Source: Acorus gramineus
Taxonomy: Eukaryota; Streptophyta; Magnoliopsida; Acorales; Acoraceae
NCBI GenBank assembly: GCA_030737835.1
Contig: JAUJYN010000012.1
Coordinates: 5,389,731-5,453,730 of the forward strand
Length of the DNA stretch: 64,000 nucleotides
Direction of reading: 5' to 3'
Positions within the stretch are counted from its first letter, which is position 1. Every line of letters begins with the position of its first letter. Below, piece by piece: positions 57,481 through 64,000 of the stretch. The position numbers and the translations under genes were made by a program. Below the pieces are notes generated by a model that saw nothing but the letters and a program-made list of their open reading frames with translations, was not told the DNA's origin and did no database searches.

Positions 57481-58847
57481 GTAAGTAAAGTATGCGTGGC
57501 CTTGTTTCAGAACATGATGTTTAATTAACATAATCTTTATAAGAGCATTCCTTTTCTGGTCATCTTATCATGTTCTCTTTCAATTTATACTGCTTTGATC
57601 TCTCTCAAAGATTTTGCACCAATGCTCTCTGCTTCATATTTCATCTAGTGCATTATGGAGTTATTACTTTGAGAGTTTTGGAACATGAACTTACACCATC
57701 GAGTAGTAAATTAAATTTTTTCCTTTAATTCTATGTTTTGACACATTGCTGTAGAATTCATGCAAACCTTGTATACATCAGTTAAATACTTAGGTTTTAA
57801 AGCTATATATATTGGTCACTCCTTATTCTGTCAATCTGAAAGAGGATATGATGCCCCTGCAGTGTTGCTGGATGTGCAGTTTGATAAAGTAGCTCATGCA
57901 TCCATCAAAGTTCAGTCTTGTTGACCATGTGTTGCCTTGGTGTAGGAGTGTTTTAAAATGCTGATGATATTCAATTAAATTTGTTAATACATTATTCAAT
58001 TTTCTAGTTTACCTATCAAAGTTTTCTTTCTAAGTGAGATTTCTCATGCAGAGTAAAAAAAGAATTTCTAAGGATTAAATATCTCTTCCATTTTATAGAC
58101 GTGTTTCTATTTTTATTTTACATTAGTCAATAGGTCAATAGTAGTTTAGACTTTATCTCCATCTGAACATTGCACTTTAATGTACCTCATGCATTAGTAA
58201 AAAATTTCAAGATGTTTAGGACATAGCCAAGCATCATATAAAATTGATCTCATAATTAATGAACAGGTTTTTTTTTTTTCACATTTTATTTCGATTCTTG
58301 AGCCATATCATTTATCATGGACTGGAGGATGAATTGGAAAAATTTAGACAACTTTATGGTATATAAAGGGGTTACAGAGCAGTTATTGTGGAGCTTCATC
58401 AGAACCTACAAAACTTTTGACAAGTGAATGATGGTTGTAATTTTCACCTGAATAGCTACCTGTATGTGACTAGATTTTATTTTTCCAGCAAAAGCAATGC
58501 TTCCAGTTATGGGTTCTTGAGATACTATTCCTCTTGCATATTTTTTTAATGCTACTGACTGACTACCCACAATATTCTGTACCTCCAACATGAAACACTA
58601 ATTTTACCTGTCAACAAGATTCTTTATTATATCAAATGCCTCCTTTTCCCATCAAGTAGACCTTGGGCATGCACTGTTAGTCCCGAAATTTATGTTTGTA
58701 TGTTGGCATATTTTTGTGATAAAACAAATATACAAATCAATATAATTGTTTTGGGTCATGTGTCAGTCAATGATGAAGATTGAAGACTAAAGATACTGAA
58801 GATTCAAATCATCCTTCAGATTAATAAAACTCTCATTAGATAACCCC
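57481..58847 (+). other. Start of GPC1 intron 6, no further exon seen
   Basis: Begins GTAAGT at 57481. AT-rich sequence with no frame resembling the next GPC1 exon. A run of 13 T near 58266-58278 could be the poly(A) tail of the minus-strand LINE, but ~570 bases separate it from the LINE frame. Confidence 0.55.
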
Positions 58848-61800
58848 TTAAGTTATTTCTTCTATATCAGAGACTGAACTTGATGAGCCAAGAGCTACCC
58901 CCACATTCTCCCATATTTTAGAGCTAAATGAGCATTTGAAGAATAGATGTTCTCTAGTTTCCTCCTCCACGCCACACAAGCCACACATTATGTCACCATC
59001 ATCTGACCATCTCACACGATTTACTTTGGTGAGAATTTTATTGATAGAAAGGAGCCAAATGAAACCCCTAATCTTCGACGGAGATAGATCACTCCAAATT
59101 ATGCATTCAAATGACACGAAGTAAGGTGAGGGAGAGGCCTTTTTTTTTATCCACCGATATAAAGAACGAACGGAGAAACCGATTTGAGGGGCAAATTTGC
59201 AACTAACCGTATCCTCCTCTAAATTGCAAGTGAAAGAGACCTCTTGAAGAGACACAAGTAAAGAGGTAAGTTCCTCCATCTCATCATCGTTTAGGTTACG
59301 TCGGAACCATGGCAACCAAACAATTGAATGATCTTCACAAGTGAATGAGTCATGAATGAGATCATCTTCATTGAAGGCCACTCGGAAGAGATTGGGATAA
59401 GGGCTCGCCGGAGAGGACTCATTGAGCCAAATATCCTTCCAAAACCTAATCTCTACACCGTCCCGGGAATGAGTTGGATGGCTTCTTTTAGAACCTCGCC
59501 TCCCTCCAATATGTCCCGCCATACATTGGATAAGGTTATTCTAACAGCGGGGTAAAAGGGAGTCTTGTGCACTCCGAATAGTATTTTTCATGCACTACCC
59601 TAGACCACAAGGCAACAGGATCGTAAAGTAATATGCATATCCATTTCCCCAATAGGGCCTTGTTCATATTACGAAAATCAAGCACACCCATTCCCCAATC
59701 TTTCTTGGTGTGACAAATGATGTCCCATTTAGCAAGGTGAATCTTGTGGCTACCCTCCTTGGCCCTGTTCCATAGAAATCTTTGGCGAATTTTCTCCATC
59801 TTACCTTGAAAGTTGAAAGTTGAGAAAAAAGAAAGAGGGAAATTTGTCAGCACCACCTTGAGAAGCATGATTTGCACTCTCAAACTAAGAAGTCGCCCCT
59901 TCCAACCATCAAGTTTCTTATGAATCTTCGAATGAGGGGATTCCAATTGATTTTCTGGAGACTACGAGTGTGAAGAGGAAGACCAAGGTATTTAATAGGG
60001 AAATCTGATGCCTTGCACCTAATCCCCGAAGCCAACAAATAGACCTCCTCATGGTGGATGTTAATACCCACCAAAGTGCTTTTGGAGAAATTAACCATGA
60101 GGCTGGAAACCATTTCAAAACACTTGATAATGAATTTGAAGTCATCCACTTTGCTTTCTCTTTCCATCACAAAGGAGGATTGTGTCATCGGCATATTGAA
60201 TGTGGGAAATTCTAGAACCAATATTAGTAACTTCAAGACTATGGATCCATCCCCTCCTCACCCCCTTGTGAATCATTCTACTAAGGACATTTGCCAAGAG
60301 GATGAATAAGATTAGAGATAGAGGATCCCCTTGATAGAACCTTCCCAAGTCAAAGTAGCCTACCGCCTTGCCATTGATGAGGATCGACATTCTAACCGTT
60401 GCAACACATTCCTTCAGTCACCACCTCCTTTTAGGCGAGAAACCATAAGCCTCCAATAGTTACCAAAGACCCCACCGGATAGAATCATAAGCTTTTTCAA
60501 AGTCAAGCTTGCAAAGGAATCCCCTCCTCTTCCCTTTATGTGCCCTGGAGATGCATTCTTGAGCAATAATGAAGCCATCGAGGAGTGATCGACCTTGAAT
60601 GAAAGCCGATTGACTTATGTCGACAAGGTCCTTGATCACTTTTAGGAGATGGTTCGCCAAATTTTTTTCCTATGATCTTGTGTGCTCCATTAAGAATAAT
60701 TGGGTGAAAGTATCCAATTGATTCCGCGCCATGCTTTTTCGGGATCAAAGCAATGAAAGTAGCATTGAGGGAAGCACAACCTTGGCAACATTCATGAAAT
60801 TCATTCAATATTTCAACCACATCATTCTTAACAACATTTCAAAAAAACTTGGAAAAACCTCAATGTGTAGCCATCAGGGCCAGGCGCCTTATCATCATCC
60901 ATTTGTAAAACAGCAGTCTTAATCTCCTCTTCTTCAAAGGAAGCATCTAACGCCTCCTGTTGGGACAATGATAACTGTGGCAAATCATCATCTCTCCAAA
61001 CAAGGAGCAACGACCTCTCTTTTCTGAAAAAAAGACTTGAAGTGTTGCACAAATTGCGCTTCAATTTCTTCCTGCCTATCTATTCTCACGTCATTTCTGA
61101 CAATAGAGGAAATATAATTGTGTCTTCTTCTAGCATTGGCTGCTTTGTGGAAGAACTTAGTGTTGCCATCACCAGCTTTGAGCCACACCTCCTGCGATAT
61201 TTGTCGCCATGCTCGTCGTGCCAATGGATAGTCATCAGGGCCTCCTTTGTGCTCTTCGAACTCCGACAGCGTGAGGAATCTCTCTTCCTTCACTTTGTCC
61301 CAGTTGCTTATAATTCCCTCTAACATTGATTTCCTTTCATTCCAAGCCACGATAGCCGCCTCGTTCCATTCGATCAGCCTTCTTTTTGGATATTTGAGTT
61401 TTCCGGCCACTTTCCTTGTACCTGTTCCATCCATCTTAGCTGAAGACCGCCAATTTTCCACCATTTTATAGAACCCCTCCTTGAGCCACCAATTCTCAAA
61501 CCTGAATTAATTGGTTCGAACAAAGGATGAGTTTGTGGTAAGAAGAGTAGTCAGATGATCTGAACAAGACATTACCAATCCCTGAAGGATAGAAGATTGG
61601 AAAAGATCATCCCAACATGCATCAACAAAGCATCTGCCCAACTTAGATAGAGTTGGTTCATTTCTCAGGTTACTCCATGTGTATTTGTAATTAGACAGAG
61701 GAATCTCCAGAAGACCCATATTTGAGATCCAGTCGCGGAAGTCTCTAGCTGCCCTAGGAGGCCAAGATTGTGATCTGTGATCCTTCGGTGAGGTAATGGT

Positions 61801-62460
61801 GTTGAAATCGTCCATAATACACCACAGCACCTCACTGAATTCTAGAGTAGCATGAAGCTCCTCCCAAAATGCTGTCCGGGACTCCTGATTGGTCGGCTCC
61901 TACACTCCTGTGAACATCCACTCTCTACCCGTCCTGCAGTCTTCGAGAATTACTGTAATTGAATGTTCACCTGCTCGACTGTCCACTGCTTTCCATAGGT
62001 TATTCTTCTAGCCACTTATAATTCCACCAGATCAAGTTGCACCTAATGCCAGGGACATCAGATCAAAAAGGCCTTCCCCCAACTAATGACACACTCCAGA
62101 CTCTTGCAAACAGAACACATCTACCCCGAATCTCTTGAACAAGTCTTTTGCTACCTCCCTCTTCCTTGGGTCCCCGACCCCCCTTATATTCCATCAAAGA
62201 ACTTTCATTGTAACACAGGAATAATCCCATGTATGCCTCCAACAGGCTTATCTCCTCCTTTAGCTGCTGTCTTGTTCCTTCGTGCCTTTAGGTTCTCTAG
62301 ACCCCCATCTAACCTCATACCTGAGAAGATTGAGAAGCTCTCTAGAACCTTTTCTTGGTTTGTTCTTCTTTATAGTTACCGCTACAGAGGTCCTGTCCCT
62401 GCCAGAATGAGAGCTGACCTTGTGGCATCCTCCATAGCATCCAGAAGAATTGTATGAAAC
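58848..62460 (-). mobile_element. L1-type LINE with endonuclease and reverse transcriptase, inactivated, in GPC1 intron 6
   Basis: Read on minus: possible ORF1 tail (62460-62215), endonuclease from ATG 62208 (WNIRG after a stop codon in place of Ser; FGVDVFCLQES), FRDWISNMGLLEIPLSNYKY and SDH (61830-61507), the linker [20 protein letters not shown] (within 61464-60988), RT start DDDKAPGPDGYT (about 60890-60855), LCKLDFEKAYDSI (60660-60460), catalytic YADD at 60195-60184, the LDGWKGRLLS block (59946-59536) and a zf-RVT Cys/His segment CGLCGVEEETREHLFFKC (59522-58848). Many frameshifts and stops show it is dead. No RNase H domain follows, unlike the fragments at 7.6-9.2 kb. It lies antisense to GPC1. 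Confidence 0.88.
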
Positions 62461-64000
62461 ACTGCAGGAATGACCATGTGTATGAGCACCTAAAATTTAA
62501 TCGCGAGCACATTTCTCATTTCTGCTTTGGAAACTGTTTCCAGAATAGGAATGAGAACTCGTCTTCTTTTCTGAAATTCCATATATATCAACAAGAAAAA
62601 TGTTCTCATTGCATTGTGTTAATAATATGCTTAGAACTCATGGAAATTTGAAGTTCCTTCGTAGAGGGATTTTCCATGCTCACATTAATGACATTGACAT
62701 GATGCAATTTGTTTTCCTTTTCTCGGTAGTAGAAGAAACTGTGAAATTACTATTTTCTGTAAAATATTTGTAGAAGCCAAATTTTGGCAGTTCTTTCAAT
62801 TGGAGGTATTTAAAAATATGAAACAAATTACAAATCTTTTTTTTAACTGGCTCTATTTTTTTTTTATATAAAACAATGGGAAGACGAGTTTGTGTTTCTT
62901 ATGCAAACTCATATGGGAATCTACTGAGGTTTCTAATGTGCTTAAATATTTCCAATATTTAAGTACTTCATGAGTAGATGGACATCCCATGTAAGCAAGG
63001 TTATAAGTAGAACCAAGAAGATCGGAATCTGACTTGAGTTTCAGGAACATTTTTTCCTTGGTTAAACTAGGATACCTAGATGATCAACTAAATTACAAAA
63101 TGAAGTCTTGAAGAAATTCTGAGGATGATAAGAATGAAACAAGAATGCTTAAATGTAAACAAATCTGAAGAGAAATCATGTACAAATATATAAGATAGGA
63201 AATCAATCATGAAAGAAAAACAAGAAGTTAACAGAGGAAAACGAAAGGTAAATAATGGAATATAAAAGGATTATCTAACACCATTGAGGAACATAACATG
63301 TTACACACATATTGTGTGTATTTTTATGAGATGAACATGATGGCAACAATTATGAAGAAACAACCTTTAGTTTTTCATGCATACAAAATGAAAAACTTGA
63401 GACTTATGCACAACACTTGATGAAGGATCCACCATGATTCCAGTAGTAAAGAATATGAAGACATTTAACCAGGCCCCTCCTTTCCTCTACTTTTTTTAGG
63501 GCTAGAAATTGTAAAAAAAGGAATAAATCTATAGAGGGAGAGAAACAGTGCTATGTGGAGAACGTGTGGGAAGGGATATTAGGCTGTGCATGTTTGGGGG
63601 AATATAATTTGGAAGCCTCGGTTTTGGTTATCAATAGGGATGGACTGTTTCATCATGATACTCAGATGGGCAAAGGGAGCCTTTGTGTGGTTCCCACTTT
63701 AGGATGTTCTTTTTGATGTCTCATCTCCTAGTTCCCCCCTTTTGGAATATTCATCAGACAGTACATATTATTTCAGGTGGTTGTCCCACATTTTTTTCGT
63801 GAAAAAGAATGCCCTTTTGTTACCAATTGCTGCAAGTTGTCATTCCCCCTTTGTCTAAATCCTTTTGATTGTTATTATGGGAGTTGGGCTAAATGAATCA
63901 ACTAAAAATCTTCACCATGAAATGCTTCATTGAAATCAGTATATCATTCAAAGAACAACATGATGATACAATTATGATCCATGTTACATGCAGCTAAGCT
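62461..64000. other. Remaining visible part of GPC1 intron 6, no gene seen
   Basis: AT-rich sequence without recognisable exon, RNA gene or bounded element. Minus frame 63050-62853 has no known domain. If GPC1 is intact, this stretch is still intron. Confidence 0.45.

Noticed and set aside
57481-64000. Search for GPC1 exon 7 and later exons
   Set aside because: No segment encoding the expected TVFF...RWW continuation was found, so the gene is called as running past the window end.

Overview
The window is plant nuclear DNA, from an angiosperm whose species I cannot name. The evidence is spliceosomal introns with GT/AG borders, plant LTR retrotransposons of Athila and chromovirus-like types, LINE, hAT and Mutator-like (MULE) elements, a plant 4CL-like gene fragment, and a clear orthologue of plant glycerophosphocholine acyltransferase (GPC1). 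It is gene-poor: four host genes stand in a dense, nested repeat landscape.

Left part (1-21.4 kb): an Athila-type LTR (minus strand) is split by a 3.16 kb solo LTR of a second family (132-3288) and a 626 bp MULE-type MITE (4711-5336). A 4CL-like exon fragment follows. Three related single-exon genes for small four-helix membrane proteins (DUF6490-type) stand in tandem on the plus strand at 6345-6773, 15284-15787 and 19278-19754. Between them lie two LINE 3' fragments, a TIR element carrying a Copia-type solo LTR, an interleaved palindrome cluster, a TTACATTT-motif tract, a CA/TA microsatellite and a hAT element with a perfect 8 bp target duplication.

Middle part (21.4-37.8 kb): two long LTRs of one Gypsy family meet head to head near 23837. 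The right one was split by an 11.6 kb Athila-type element (25551-37134). That element keeps its 5' LTR, tRNA-Asp-like primer site, gag and protease but has lost RT, RNase H and integrase. It later received a solo LTR of its own family in gag (27953-29496) and a 3.08 kb solo LTR of the other family in its 3' LTR (33937-37019). Its 3' LTR is a 116 bp remnant ending in an inverted copy of the LTR start, so both outer ends of the element carry the U3 terminus.

Right part (37.8-52 kb): a MULE-type palindrome and MITE cluster, a degenerate Ulp1-like protease gene split by a 1.6 kb possible Pack-MULE, a truncated Gypsy element with 3.46 kb 5' LTR and tRNA-iMet primer site sitting in a FAR1-type transposase pseudogene, and an AT-rich tract with TACATTT motifs and another Ulp1-like piece.

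From 52708 the plus strand carries the first six exons of GPC1. It has a 3.5 kb fourth intron with a decayed LINE and a 109 bp tandem duplication, and a sixth intron of at least 6.5 kb with a LINE pol region on the opposite strand. The remaining exons should lie beyond 64000. Function is expected only from the three membrane-protein genes and GPC1; the rest is mobile DNA and its debris. Family names come from recall of conserved motifs; no database search was run.
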